64,000 nucleotides of DNA from assembly GCA_021613335.1 (NCBI GenBank), contig JAJTWR010000113.1, positions 3,057,001 through 3,121,000 on the forward strand, read 5' to 3'. The stretch is from Whitmania pigra. Taxonomy: Eukaryota > Annelida > Clitellata > Hirudinida > Haemopidae. Shown one piece after another: positions 1 to 12,642 of the stretch. Position 1 is the stretch's first letter. The number at the start of each line of letters is the position of its first letter. The notes below the pieces were generated by a model, which saw only the letters and a program-made list of their open reading frames with translations, searched no databases and was not told the origin of the DNA. The position numbers and the translations under genes are program-made.

Positions 1-38
1 CGTGTTTAAATGATTATAAAATATCTAATTAATTTAAG

Positions 39-286
39 CATGATATGAAGAAAGCAAATTTTGATGGTCTGGATCACCATAAACACGCACATGATGAGTT
101 CCTGAAATCCTTGAGAGCTGTTTCTACGCCAGTACCTAGTGATAAAGTTACATGGGCCAAAGAATGGTCAAAGTTTTATTTGTACAATATAACAAATGAT
201 TTAATCGATTGATAAATGTTATTTACTCAAACAGGCTTGTTAACCACATCAAGGCAATCGATTCTTTGTATTCAGGGAAATTGTGA
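39..286 (+). CDS. Hemerythrin, last two exons (5' part outside window)
   Basis: This is the C-terminal part of a hemerythrin, the non-haem di-iron oxygen-binding protein. The exon at 39-166 follows an acceptor ending TTTAAG and encodes the third helix with His-x-x-x-His in DHHKHAHDEF, matching iron ligands His73 and His77 of sipunculan hemerythrin. It stops inside a Trp codon (TG|G), and the exon at 235-286 continues LVNHIKAID, supplying the His101 and Asp106 ligands, then SGKL and a TGA at 284-286. Reading through the donor at 167 gives a false protein that ends at 210-212 without those ligands. The exons carrying His25, His54 and Glu58 lie off the left edge. Family assignment is firm; whether it is a circulating, muscle or other form cannot be told. 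Confidence 0.88.
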
Positions 287-2109
287 ACCACAAACTTATC
301 CACGTTGTTAAGACATCATTTGAATGCTCTTTGCTTTTGAAATTAATTTAGCTCTACTTATTAAGTAACTGAGAAATTATATTCTAACTCGTTAATGGAA
401 TTATATAATTACTAAATGATGATAGAAAGATTTGGAAGATGCAAAATTAACTACTCTGGAAAAGAGACGTAGAGGGGAAAATTCAAGATCTTATCGGGAA
501 GGAAAGGCCTTTAAAAAATTATTTCTGCGCAAGGGTGGTTTTCCTTATGGAATAAACTAGATAAGGAAACCATCCATGCGGACACGGTAGATAAATTTAA
601 GATTTATATAAGTAAATTTGGTTATTAGAACTAAAAATAGTGGTTATTATATAGATTCTTGTTTTTTTTATTTATTTGATTAAAGTCAGTTGCATAAAAT
701 TGTTCCCTCTGAAATTATTACATAACTGAGATATTGTGTAGCAGAGGCTGCGAGTTCACCTCAAAATTTGTTTGGGTTGGAATAAGTACTGTCTTCAACG
801 ACTTCTCCTTGGCTATCTAAAATGTTGGTGCCAGAAACTTTCCTAACTTATTAAAGCATATTGTATGATTTATGAATTATAAATATTTAGAAGAATATCA
901 AAGGGCGAAATGGGAGGACATAAAGATGTAGTTACCCATAATTCATACATGAACACATCCTTCAGCTAAGATAGTCAGAGCGAATTGAGCACTCTCAAAG
1001 ATTAATTTGGCTTAAAGTTGTGAAAAGAATGATTAAAAGGTGGATTGCCTAACTTTAGCTTCTTCTGATGTGCACATTCGCGGTTTGAAATGTCGATAGT
1101 TCTCAAATTCTTTGAATTCGTTTGCTCCAGTCTTCGAAAAAGAACGCATCGGCTCGATGCCGGGTTAAGCCGGGTGGCCCTGGGCACACTTGGAACGAAG
1201 GCCCCTTTCCAATTGCACACACCACAACATCACATACTAGTAATCGAATATATAAATACTTCGAACACAAGTTGTACTTGCCAAATTTATTTGCAGTTGT
1301 AATAATTTAAGTTTCCTATAAAAATAAAATTACAATATCACCAAATAATAAATATCAGGGAATGTATGAAGTTATAACAGCTATGCTTACAGTCCAGATT
1401 CTTTACTAGAATTTCTTTTATCGCTAAACTCCTTGAGATGTTCTTGACCACTTGGCATTCTCTGACAGATACAAATATCGTAAATGTTTAATGTAACTAT
1501 ATTTTTTAGCTAGTTGTTGACAGTTTGTGTTATAATTGACTCAATTTGAGAGAAAACAACTGTGTCTTTATGGTTAATGCGAGTCTAAAAGACTTACATA
1601 GCGATGTATCGATGATGTAAATGTAGATGACCATCTTTATTTATTTATATATTTTTATTTTTTTAATGAAATGGAAATAATTTATTGTTCCTTGGACGGC
1701 CCGGTACCATTTGATTCACGGACCGGGGATTAAGAACCACTGACTTAGATGACCAATTTATGTAGGAGTACTTATGCAGAGGCCCGGTGCTTTATGATTG
1801 GTGGAGGCCTACAAACCAAGGCTGCAACTTCTATATTCTCTCCATCGAGCTAACAAGCATAAAACAAAACAAAATTTTATTGGTTGTCCACCTCTAAAAA
1901 AATTAGTTTTGTTTTATGTGGAATTCACTGCAATAAAAAGTAAATAAGACTAAATTACTTTATTAAAATATCCACATAAGAAAAGTTTTACAAAATATTG
2001 ACATAGTTTTTGTACAATTTGGTCAATTGAGAATAACCATTTTTCCGTGTTCCTCAACCATCTGTCGCTAAGGCTTTGGTTGAGCAACCCAGTGCAAGAG
2101 AGTGTTTAC
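287..2109. other. Intergenic, hemerythrin to sorting nexin
   Basis: No gene is recognised here. Short open frames around 1090-1310 on both strands lie in a slightly GC-richer patch with no family resemblance and no convincing splice signals. A transposon end lies at 1690-1742. A 14-base word, GATTGGTGGAGGCC, near 1798 recurs near 8700, which suggests an old dispersed repeat. Confidence 0.6.
1690..1742 (-). mobile_element. Fragment of a hAT-type transposon end
   Basis: Read on the minus strand the segment begins CAGTGGTTCTTAAYCC and continues with a GGTACCGGGCCG-like stretch. That is the terminal-repeat style of many hAT (Charlie-like) elements. I found no opposite terminus nearby and no clear 8-bp duplication, so it is a solitary decayed end. 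The assignment rests on terminal motif similarity only. Confidence 0.4.
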
Positions 2110-5100
2110 ATGAAAAAGATACTATTAAATACAATGGATGACCGATCTATATCTGTAGACGAAGATTCCCTGTCCCAAAATCTTGGCGTCGACACTGGGA
2201 ACGATGATGACGAATTGTTCATGTCCGCTTATGAAGTACAATGACGCTAACTATAATATTTGACGTCATCAACTAACTAGAGTAGTTCCTGAAACTGCTT
2301 TTTTTAATTTTAAGAATCACAAATTGCATGCTGAAAGGTCGGATGAAAAGGAAGAAGATATTTTCACAGGTTAAATTTACATCTAATTTGATTTGTTATT
2401 GTTCAGTAATTTTGAATTGCAGAGGCATACGAGTATCCTAATGAGATTTCATATGGCGAGATTACGCCTACAATTTCCTCCAATCGGTTGGATTCAGATG
2501 ACATTTCAGCACCTCATGAATCTGTAATTTTGGTTTTAGACAGAATTGTATCATAAAACGTCATCTAACAATGATCATCATATTTTCTGTTTTTTTATTC
2601 AAAGAGATTTTTGGATTCACAATATTGCATTGATGTATCAGTGAGGGACCCAAAAAAAGTTGGAGATGGTCTCAACTCCTACATAATTTACAAATTAGTT
2701 ACTAAGGTCAGTTAACAACCTAAGAGAAGTTTTATTTTCTTGTTTGCTATTTTATTATTGTTATTATTTAGAGAAATGAATTTAAGTCTTTCCAATGGAA
2801 TCATTTATTTGTCTCAATCAGCTTGCTGTTGTGCAAGAATTGTTTTACTAAATTCAAAAGTTCATTACAATTTTTGAATTAGTGCACCTATGGTAGTTAA
2901 ATCCATTCTCAAGCTTATATCATTCAAAATATTTTTTCATGCAATATTTTGTCATTTTGGGTTTTGAATAATTTTGACAATGGGTAAAATATTTGACACC
3001 AATTTCAAATGTAGGTTGTGAAGAAATAATAATTTTAGATTGATTTTAATGATCTTATTTTATGATTACACATTTTTAAATTTTAGACCAACATCCCAGA
3101 ATATAGGAGTCCTCACTCAGAAGTATACAGAAGGTTCAGTGACTTTCTTGGTCTGCACAGCAAACTTGTTGAAAAACATTTGCACCATGGAACAATCATT
3201 CCTCCACCCCCTGAAAAAAATGTTTTTGGTTTGTTTTTTATTATCTTTGCTCAGGAAGTCAAATAAATTTGTTGTTCAATTTGAAGGGACAACAAAGATC
3301 AAAATATCCAAAGAAGATGCATCGACCACTGATTTTGTTGAGCATAGAAGAATTTCACTTGAGAGGTTATATATTTTTTAAATATTAATCTAATTTGATA
3401 AACTCCCATGTCATTTTTAAGCGAATTTGAATATTTATGAATATTTGAATATTCCCATGGAATAGATTTATGCGTTGCTTGTCAAGACATCCCGTTCTCA
3501 GAGTTGATCCGGCATTTGTGGATTTTTTGGAGTTAGAAGGAGATTTGCCACGTTCCACTAGCACATCTGCAATCTCTTCCTCACAAGTTCTTAAACTACT
3601 CAATAAAGTTGGAGAAGGCATTGGCAAAATTAGTTATAAGATTGATGAAGCTGATCAGGTTCAAATCAATTTTAAAAGAAATATTTATTTTCTTACAAAG
3701 ATTTTGTAATAAAACGATTTGCTTTATATTGCTTCAGTGCTCAGGAGATTTAGAGGTATTTTTTGTTTTCAAATTTTTATTTCAAACTGCTATCTGATGT
3801 GGTTAAAAGAAATTTCCATTTTCACAAAACAAAAAAATCAAAAAATATGATAAACAATAACAAATAAAAACAAAGTTAATAACTCACTCATTCCAAAATT
3901 GTTTATTTTGAAATAGAATGGTTAGCAAATGATGATAATTTAATTATTATACAATTATATATTATGTTATATATAATAACATATGAATAAATGTTTTCCA
4001 AGTGGTTTGAAGACAAGTACCAGCAGATAGAAATGATCGAGTCGCACTTGAAGCGACTTTACAACAACATTGAACCTCTCCTTCTGCACAGGAAAGGTTG
4101 AACTCATTATTAAAATACATGTCCACGATACAATAAATTATTACAATGAATAATATTACATATTTGTAAACAAATTCTTCAATTTATCATCTCCTTTGCT
4201 TTAGAACATTCCTTCCACTGAGATCTTGTCTCAGTGTTGAATGTTGAATTTTTAGTCTTGTTATCTAAGACACTTCTTGTACTAATATTGATCTGATCTT
4301 TGTCTAAAATCACTAATAGTTTCCCCATTCTTTTTTTCTCTTTATGTGAATATTTGAACATATTTCTAAAAGTAATGCACTCTCTAATTTGATAATTCAA
4401 TATATTGTCAACTGATATTGTCTTCAATAGTTTATCTAAGTTTTTGATAAATGAATTTTATGGATTAACAAAGTTTAAACTATCATTTCAACAGCTTTCC
4501 TTTTACAACTGTTTCCAAAGGAAAGAAGATGGGGCTATGCCTTATCTTATTTTATCATATTAATTAGTTAATATATATCAATATAACATAAAAATATCTT
4601 TGGTTATTTGTTTGAACTTGATAGATTTGGCTCAAAATGCTGGCTTGTTCTCAAAGAGTCTTGATCTGCTGGCAACTTCGGAAGAACACGCCTCTCTTTC
4701 TAGAGCACTTTCTCGACTTGCTGACATGTATAACCGGACAGAACAGCTCTGCTTAAATCAGTCGGACAATGATTCCCTCATCTTCACTGAACTCTTTCGT
4801 GAATATCTGGGGTTGTATCAATCTGCAAAAGTCAGTTTCAATATTTTTGCAGCATAATGTATTTAGTGCAATGATAATTTTATTAAGAGCGATATTTTTA
4901 CTGATGTATTTTGAATAGGATTAGTACATGAGATTAGATTGTTGTAAATAATTCATGATAAAGCATGACACGAGGGTGTAGGTCCAAAAATCATTTCAGG
5001 TTGTTCCCAATGCAAAAGTGTTTGTGAAGAATTAATAAATTATGAATAAAAATTAAGGCTATGTAATTTTAAATATGTTTTAGGAAATATTTCAAGAGCG

Positions 5101-5587
5101 TTTAAAGTTGTATCGGGTATGGAAAGATGAAGAAGCCATCTTGAAGAAAGAGTTGAAGACAAAATCTTCGAACAAATCCGGTGTTTCGGGAATCACCGAG
5201 GTGAGAAATGTTTTATATCAAATTTTAAGAATGTTAGCAGAGCTTAAACAAGGAAATTATTTTGAAGAGTTCCTTCAAATGAAAATAGTTTTAATTTCTT
5301 GCTATAGTCTTAGTAAAACTCTGAAACCCACAGGTGGAGAAATGCAAGGATGAATTTGAAGCAACTTCAAGGAACATAATGGATGAGATGGAGAGGTTTG
5401 ACATCATGAAACTTGAGGATTTCAAGTGCCAAGTCATTCAGTACTTTGATTCCCTCAGAGATCATCAGCTGCAGGTCTGAACTTTGTGTTTACCAATATC
5501 ACGTAATTATTTTTAAATTATTTCATTTATTGTCAGGTGGCTCAGTTATGGGAAGTCTATCTCTCAGAACTCAACTCTGTTATTTAA
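2110..5587 (+). CDS. SNX2: Sorting nexin SNX1/SNX2-like (PX-BAR)
   Basis: This is a retromer-associated sorting nexin that binds endosomal phosphoinositides and tubulates membrane. Twelve coding exons keep frame: 2110-2235, 2315-2369, 2423-2523, 2605-2706, 3087-3228, 3287-3365, 3466-3658, 4003-4096, 4625-4830, 5084-5200, 5334-5474, 5537-5587, giving 468 residues against about 520 in vertebrates. An acidic low-complexity N-terminus is followed by a PX domain (about 96-205) with the YRRFSDF lipid-binding motif and a Pro-rich loop. The BAR domain (about 235-468) starts at WFEDKYQQIE and ends QLWEVYLSELNSVI. The start is uncertain: ATG at 2110 and ATG at 2134 are both in frame, and the second has the better context (ACAATGG). 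The sequence does not separate SNX1 from SNX2; a single pre-duplication orthologue is likely. Confidence 0.92.
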
Positions 5588-6372
5588 AGGACCTCCATCT
5601 CTTGTGATTTTTAACCTTTCAAGAATCAAAATTAACGTGGATATTATTCTCACAATAATTCATCAAATAGCCATTTTATGTTCTATTACTATAACGCTAC
5701 TATTCTTTATTAGTATTATTAGTTTCTGTCAATACTTCCCACTTCATAGGAAATGATGAACAAACTGTCCTAAGAAATGAAACCCAAACCCTTAACGTGG
5801 TTAATTCAGTTTAAAGGAGGAATCATGATGAGCAGATGTTTAAAAAAAGTTTAAAAAGTGTACTTTTTTAATGTCAGACTACATTTTGACTTGTGTTAAA
5901 CGACATTTGTGTGTTCGCTATAAGATGTTATTTGTACAAAAAACGATTGGGTTAGTGCTAATGAATTAGAGCTGGTGCAGTAACTGAAGCTCTTGCAAAC
6001 GTCAAAGGTAGTACTGGACACAGCCAGAGGGAACGGCTTATTCGTCATGTTGTCTTCAGCACTATTTCGTATCGTCTTACACCTTGCGAATGTGCGAATT
6101 CAGGAATTTACCGAACAGTGGCAACCAAGTTTCAAATCGATTCAGATGGTTAACTCTTAAATAAGAGCTATGTTTAAAATTATATGGCGCAGTATGTATA
6201 AAAATCAGTTTTGGTACTTTTAGATAAACATCCCATAAATATAACTTAAGGCGAATAGATGATTAATACAAAGTTAGTGATTGCTTTTGTCATGACGCTC
6301 AAGTATCGAATTATTTCACTTCAATAATTTCATTTAAATAATTTCGTTAGTCAGATTCGAAGACACTAAAAA
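5588..6372. other. Intergenic, SNX to SRPBCC-like gene
   Basis: This holds the 3' flank of the sorting nexin and the presumed promoter of the next gene. No further coding region, tRNA or clear repeat was seen. Confidence 0.5.
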
Positions 6373-6426
6373 ATGACCTTCCTCTCTCGATTTTCTCGAG
6401 CGGCCGCAATCCTTGCTTACTTGTGA
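6373..6426 (+). other. Candidate upstream ORF (17 codons)
   Basis: An ATG at 6373 opens a 17-codon frame ending TGA at 6424-6426. It lies just upstream of, and in a different frame from, the ATG at 6447 of the SRPBCC-like protein. If the transcript includes it, it could damp translation of the main frame. The transcription start is unknown. An XhoI/NotI-like CTCGAGCGGCCGC string lies inside it. Confidence 0.25.
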
Positions 6427-6446
6427 ATCGATTATCGGGATTTGAG

Positions 6447-6995
6447 ATGTTGCAGCACATCACAGCGATTACAGGAATATTGTTGGCTGCTGCGGTGTTT
6501 TTGGTGCTGCATAAAGATTCTATTACGCTGAGAATTACTAGAACATCTAATCATAGCTTAAGTACGCTCTTCAACATCCTAAAAGAACCAGGTTATTTAG
6601 CTGAACTAAATTCGAATGTCAGATCTGTGTCCATCTCAGAACGACGGGAAGACGATGGAGGCGTGGAATACAAACGCTTCAGCATATTAGAAACGTTCCA
6701 CCACATAGGCGCTTACAATGTTACTGGAACCCTGGTGTCTGATGTCCGGAAATACTTGATAGCCATCCAGTATTCCGCCCTTGGTGGCATCTTGAAATCC
6801 GACATAACCTACTTACTCTCAGCGGATTATCCTGACATTACCTCAGGAACCGACGTCACAACAATCAGCGAGGTCTGCACGTTGACATTTCCATGGATTT
6901 TAAAAAATTTCGTCAATAGAACCTCTTACGAAATGCACAACTTGATGTTCGACCATTTAGAAGCTGTCGCAGCCACAACTGAAACGGACAGGTGA
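6447..6995 (+). CDS. Membrane-anchored SRPBCC (START/polyketide-cyclase-like) protein, intronless
   Basis: A single-exon frame of 182 residues. Residues about 4-22 form a hydrophobic segment (ITAITGILLAAAVFLVL) that looks like a signal anchor. The remainder (about 27-175) alternates strands and a C-terminal helix in the manner of the SRPBCC fold, a hydrophobic-ligand cup seen in START and polyketide-cyclase families: an opening helix near NHSLSTLFNILKEP, a run of beta strands, and a closing helix near NRTSYEMHNLMFDHLEAV. An in-frame GTG lies upstream, but ATG 6447 is the first usable eukaryotic start. No introns occur, unlike most neighbours. Ligand and role are unknown. The fold call is an inference from pattern and should be held loosely; that the frame is coding is better supported. 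Confidence 0.6.
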   Translation: MLQHITAITGILLAAAVFLVLHKDSITLRITRTSNHSLSTLFNILKEPGYLAELNSNVRSVSISERREDDGGVEYKRFSILETFHHIGAYNVTGTLVSDVRKYLIAIQYSALGGILKSDITYLLSADYPDITSGTDVTTISEVCTLTFPWILKNFVNRTSYEMHNLMFDHLEAVAATTETDR

Positions 6996-7138
6996 GATGC
7001 CTGCAGCTGTTCAAAGGTTTCATTGCAAGAAAATGTTCATCTCCTGCAATAACTCGCGACTTTTTTTTATTAATTTGCAGTTTTAACAATGGCATATCAT
7101 TTCTGTTTAAAAAAAAATGCTTCATGATTAAAAAGCCT

Positions 7139-7519
7139 TCAAGTGTTTGGGGTTTCTCGGTCGTAATATCTAGTCTTGAGAGCTCTATACTTTCTCAGAG
7201 ACCTCAATGATTGCAACTCTTTAATAACGTAGTTTCCACGGTTAAGGAGCGACTGCAATGTTCTTGGATCCGAAACAGAAGCATTTTTCAGGAAAGCAGA
7301 CTTCAGTTTCTCCCTAAAGTATTGGTAACCTAAAGGATAGTCCTTTCCTGCAAAGAGAAGCTGCACAAAAAATGTCGATTTAATGCCAACAAAGCCATAA
7401 ATGGAACCTCACGAGTGCTTATTTTCTTAATCATAAAATACATGAAAAGTAGATGGTGGGAACATTTAAGAATCACTAACATTTTTGTAAAGTTGAATAA
7501 CTCTTGGATCTCGAGGCAT
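7139..7519 (-). CDS. ETFRF1: ETFRF1/LYRM5-like LYR-motif protein
   Basis: A small mitochondrial LYR-family protein. In vertebrates ETFRF1 (LYRM5) binds electron-transfer flavoprotein and strips its FAD, and acyl carrier protein is the usual LYR partner. Exon 1 (7519-7481) encodes MPRDPRVIQLYKN with the LYK form of the LYR motif. Exon 2 (7360-7139) begins LLFAGKDYP and ends RYYDRETPNT. Both meet at phase 0, giving 86 residues against about 90 in human. The blocks GKDYP, FLKN, GNYVIKEL and LRKYRALKTRYY match the ETFRF1 subgroup. The gene is tail to tail with the SRPBCC-like gene, 143 bp apart. Confidence 0.85.
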
Positions 7520-10500
7520 GTTTCGCGGCGTACACGCCCGATTTGCTAATGCAATTCAAGGTCTCTGCTTGTTTATAAACATGATTTGGTCACACGAATA
7601 ATAAGTTTAACGGCCTATATAAATATTTTTAAAAGTAATATCAATTGATTGTGACCAACAGTTTATTTACTGATTTAATAATTTATCTGAAGTTCAGTCA
7701 TTGTTAATGCGTTTAATTTAGTTTATTTACAAAAACCTCAAAATTACTACAAAATAATATTTTTTATGATATTACTTTTACTGAGGTTAAAACCTCAAAC
7801 AATTTGATGAAACTGTAAACCTAGTTTTAGAATCGCCAGATGGCGAGTGAAAGAAGAGGATATGAAATCCACAAATTTATCCGAAATTTTGGTTTTAAGA
7901 ATCAAATTCACTTAATCCATTTTTTATTTATTTTATTAAACCACATTTAATGACTTAAAAAATAATTTTCGAGTACATTTTATTTCAACATAGCGAACTA
8001 ATTTGAGAGGATATTTTAATCATTTCAAAGAAATTGTTAATTGTTAAATTTTACTCATTGAAGTTTCTACCGGAATATCATTACCTAATCTCCTACAAAA
8101 ACTTTCAGAACAAGTGATTTAATTGTTCCACAAAACCCTGGTCTAGACTTTAGAAAAGCAAATAAGGAAGCAGTAAACACTTATTTCTCTGAGTGATGAA
8201 AAAGTAAATACAATTGTCTTTGACATAAAATAATTGTACGTCAAAACCCATCTTTGCCCGATGTTATTACATTCCTAAAATTAATGACTCCTCATTTTGT
8301 GGATGTCCATATAATGCAATCAATCATTAGGTGATAGTTTTGCTACGTGCGGTTATTAGTGGCGAAAGTGTTCGTAACGTCACACAAAGTTAGATTAGAA
8401 ATGAATGAAGGTAGCTTATAACTTGATATTGGAATTTCTTAAAATTGTAAGCTATTGTTTTAATTAATAATAATGTTTAGGAGATGTTTTGTTACGTTTT
8501 GAAGATTACCATTAAATGCTCGTATTCTATTAATTTTTGGCACACGAATAATTCATTGTTAATTGCTATTTATCTGTTTGTTATTTAATTAGATTTGAGT
8601 AAATGTTGAGTTGGATAATTTAGCTTATCCAAAAGCTTAAAAGCACCAGTCTTAAGCTTCGGATTTCATTAGAAAATGCATGGCCGTTTTTACACAAAGA
8701 TTGGTGGAGGCCCACGAGCCTCTGCACAGGCATTGTTATCCCCCTGCTCTTCTGACAAGAAAAATAAGAGCTTTCTTTGACTATTAGAGGCTCTTTTAGT
8801 GCAATGGCACATCCCGATGGGAGCCTAAATTCGTTACTGAAAAAATATGCAGATTTAAATAAAAATGTTTATATTAAAATGTTTAAAATGGAAATAAGAT
8901 GTTTCCAATTCGCACTCCATGAACTTGTATTTTAAAATGAAAACACTTTTGCGCTGCAGTCCTCCATGATGTCCATTATCAAAGTATTCGAGTTTCTGAG
9001 GAAAATATTGTTGAGGTTGGACGTGTCGTGTTCACTTGTCCTTAATTGGTTAGCACCGTTGATATTGGAGATGTTGTATTTCACAGCCATTCGACTTCAA
9101 TGGAAGTCTAATAAAATTCACGTTTTAAAACAGAGTTTTTGATTCCGTTTTTCACCTAAGTGGCAACCTCATCTTGAAACGAATAACATTTTCGTGTACT
9201 GAGATGCGCACGTTCAAAGTTTGCACCAAAGTTAACTGGAAGATGATCAAATCTGATACTTCACGAATTCACAACAGAGGTTTGTTGATTACTGGGCAAA
9301 TAAGTCCAAAACAAATTGAAAAAAACCGAAAAGAGCAGAAGGAAAAATCTTATGCGGTCGCGTACTTGTTCGGAGGAGGAAGCCTTTGAAAGCTGGTGGT
9401 AATCAATGATTGATGGGGAATTTCAGCTCAATTTCTTTCAATTTCTTCCTCCTTGAACGGGAACATATAAAGTACTTGATCAGACTTTTATGACTCCAAG
9501 ATTTTTTTTGCTGCTGAAAATTTCAATTAAAGTACTTCAAACAATCAATTTTTTGTAAACACCTAATAATTGAGAAACGCCTTTATAACTTATAAATGCA
9601 CTTTGAATTGATTTTGTAAAATATAACCGGTTTAAATATAAAAAATGGCAATGGGTAGGAAAAGTAAAACTTTATCAGTTTGGTGTTAGAAACAGCCATA
9701 AATACACAAAGACATAAAATATAAATCAATGTTGTTTTTCCTAGCTTTAAGAAATAGATAAGTAATTTATGCTTCAAAATTTGTCAATAAAACTCCTGTT
9801 GGGGCAGTAGCACGCATCATGTTTCAATAACTTTTTTTTATAGTTCTTGTTATTGATTTGAAATTTATATTGACTCGAACTTGTTAGATATTTATTTAAA
9901 AGCCAACATATTACAATTAAAATATATTTGCATTTTCGGCACATATTTCTGTCCTTATTTGACGCCTTGTGGTTTCTCATTTGAATAGAAAATCCCATCA
10001 GCAATACACATTACTCGCGAAAGCAAAAACCCGAACACATCCTCTGAGGAGCATGAAAGTCTGGAAACATTCAGCTGGAAGTCATAACGCCATCATGGCT
10101 TTCCATCAGAATTTCTTTCCAAATATCGATCAATCCCAGGAGATCAGGGACCGAGAAGGGAGAGAAATGTGAAACAAATTTCAACGCATTCCTGCCACGA
10201 CGTAAAAATAATTTTAAAATATTATTTTGCTGAAACTTTCTGTTCACGCATTGGATTCGCCCGTAACACCAACTGGAGTGGAATAATAATCGCTAAATCC
10301 CCTTAACAAGCAGCAGGAGAACTTACGATGACCGTAAAGTTTTTATTGGATTCAAATTAATTCAAATGTTTTCCAGCAGGAATTCGTCCGCTAAAAATGA
10401 CATCGGGCAGAGTCTCGTGTCTCGTATGTGTTCCGAGTCTTATAAGGCGTCTTATGCAAATGAGTGGAAAAGATGGAAGGATCGAGGAGGACGAACGCAA

Positions 10501-10891
10501 CCCGCTGGAAGAACATGCCAGATGTTCTGTGATGGCCGTCTAATAAATTCTATTATTCATTCAGACCACTGCTCAATAAAGTCGATAACTTTCCCGATGC
10601 AAAATGAGACCTTGTGAAATCAGAATTCTAAGCAGATCTCTTCGATAATAGCATGAATATTTCATATTATTCTGTTTACAAAACAATTTAATTTACTTAT
10701 TTGTCGCATGAAATTAACAGATTCTCATTTTCTTAATTTGATTTGGTTTTGTCGACTTTTATGCGATCGAAACATCGCAATCTTTTCGTCTTTGGAGACT
10801 GAAAAGGCATATTTTATAGCCGACTGCGAAGAAAAATAAACTCGGTTAGAAAGCAAATTTGAAGATGAAATTAGATTTGTCTGCGGTGTGA
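7520..10891. other. Intergenic, gene-poor AT-rich stretch
   Basis: About 3.4 kb without a recognisable gene. Short frames at 9174-9389 and 10366-10617 (+) match no family, and their codon content is not convincing. The GATTGGTGGAGGCC word shared with position 1798 occurs near 8700, followed by an inverted-looking GAGCCTCTGC, suggesting a relic repeat. Confidence 0.5.
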
Positions 10892-12642
10892 ATGGATGTG
10901 CCATATAAATACTTCTCCGACAACCTCCAAACGACGTTCTTGGACACGTTCGGGTGAGTTTTCCATTATTTTCTCTTCGACGTCGAAGGAGTTGATTTCA
11001 GAAATATTTTCTATTTTTATTAGCCTTTTAAAGACTTAAAAAATCAACAAGAGTAATGAAGAGGCGGTATTTATAAACGAAATTCAAAAAATAAAGCAGC
11101 CAGTTCCGCGACTCTGAACTTCATTTATTCTTGAGCATTCAAGTAAAACTCGAAGCATTCTTCCTTTCGTTCTCCTCTGAGCAGGTTTTAATATCTCATT
11201 ATTTTTTTTATTGCAATTGTTTTTATTATTCTACGTTGAGTGAATAAATAATCATATTGTTTGAAAAGGAACTCACAGCAAATAGTTAGGAATCGCGTGC
11301 AAACAATGTCGTCGATGTGACATCCGTGAAGGCGGTTGGCGATGGTTCAACTGTTTTATTATGAGACAAGAGGGCAACCAGTCAGAAAGTTGTTGAGGAG
11401 GGAGGGCAGCACGAAAAAAATTCTTCTCTTTCCATACGAAGGATGGGCTCAACCCGCTAGCGCCATATACTGGATCCTCAAGACCAACTGGTGGAGTAAA
11501 ACACACTGCAAGATCACTCAGGTTCGTAGAAATGATTCGGAATAGAAATTCGACTTCATTGGTAAATCTCGTACCGCGCCTGTCACCGGGTTGGGAATAC
11601 AAATGGCGTAATATTTAGTACGATCGGAGCAAAAGGCAATGAAGTGCTTTTTCCAGACTCCATCGATCAACAACACGAAAGCCGATCATTCTCATTCCGC
11701 ATTCACTTCCAAGTAATTCTACGAGCAACAGAAGATAGTTCCTTAAGAGCCGTGTCCTGCATGAAAATTTACAGCTACTCCGTTAATCAGATCTGTCCAG
11801 GAAGGCTTGAAATCACTTCGTAATGGAGATTACTGAGTAATTTCCCAGGGTACGCGAGGAACGCCTCGAACACTTTCCCAAAGTTGTGGGATGTGCAAGC
11901 TTCTTATTTGATTCTATGAGGAAAATGCTTTATGATATTTTCCTTAGCATTACAACCTAATACTTTAAAATAATTGCGTTCTAAAAAGTAAATTAGAGCT
12001 GTCACTAAATTCTGAGAACGTATATCCTTTTCGAGTGAATGAACGGCAGCCATCTTGATCGCTCGTGTTTATGTTTTCGCCTCGGGCTGTGGGCACGTCT
12101 CGATTCTCTAACAAAGCATAATTAAACGTTTAGAAATGTTTTTCCGTTCGCGCGGTTTCGGTGGAGTTTTCCCGGCAAAACCTCCAATCCGACATAAACG
12201 TGCCTCAGTCTGGAAAGCTACAATAACGACACAATTTCCAGCGCATTAAGGGTCTTCTCGAGAGAAAATTGTGGCTTTTAGCATTCTTGTTTTCAGGAAA
12301 TGGTTGCATGTTTTTCCTGGTAGCGACGAAGAGAGAAACGTTTCCTTTCCCGAGTAAACGCCGCTCAAACTTTTTCAGGTTAGCGGGACGAAAAAACTGA
12401 CCACCAGTGGTAAGATGTCGACCTCTTCGAAGCCAAACACCATGGTGATCGTCGGCAGATTCAAGGATCTGCCATCGGAGACGAGTTGGTTCAGATTGTC
12501 TCTGACGACGGATGTCTCAAATGCCGACTTCCAGATGGGTTACAGCATGGTTGGCTTCCTGGAAAGAGGACCGAGGTGGGATAATCCTTCGTCGCAGATG
12601 CAAATGACGCACTTTGCCATGATCAAACGTAAGGGCTACTGA
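10892..12642 (+). CDS. Unrecognised three-exon candidate gene
   Basis: Three open segments join in frame. Exon 1, 10892-10953, runs from ATG GAT GTG to a strong donor GTGAGT. Exon 2 runs from an acceptor at 11332 (weak tract) or 11371 (better tract), both phase-compatible, to CAG|GTTCGT at 11521. Exon 3 starts at 12379 after TTTTTCAG and ends at a TGA at 12640-12642. The product is about 155-168 residues, rather GC-rich in codons compared with the flanks, with several Trp residues (WILKTNWW) and no signal peptide or membrane segment. I recognise no family. Exon 3 also opens with an internal ATG (12415) and could be a free-standing 75-codon frame. Phase agreement at both joins supports a real gene but does not prove it. 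Confidence 0.35.

Noticed and set aside
39..212. Hemerythrin apparently lacking His101 and Asp106 equivalents
   Set aside because: A GT donor at 167 and an acceptor at 234 join to an exon encoding LVNHIKAID, which restores both ligands.
6395..6407. CTCGAGCGGCCGC looks like an XhoI-NotI cloning linker
   Set aside because: It is embedded in continuous genomic sequence with no other vector signature; chance is the simpler reading.
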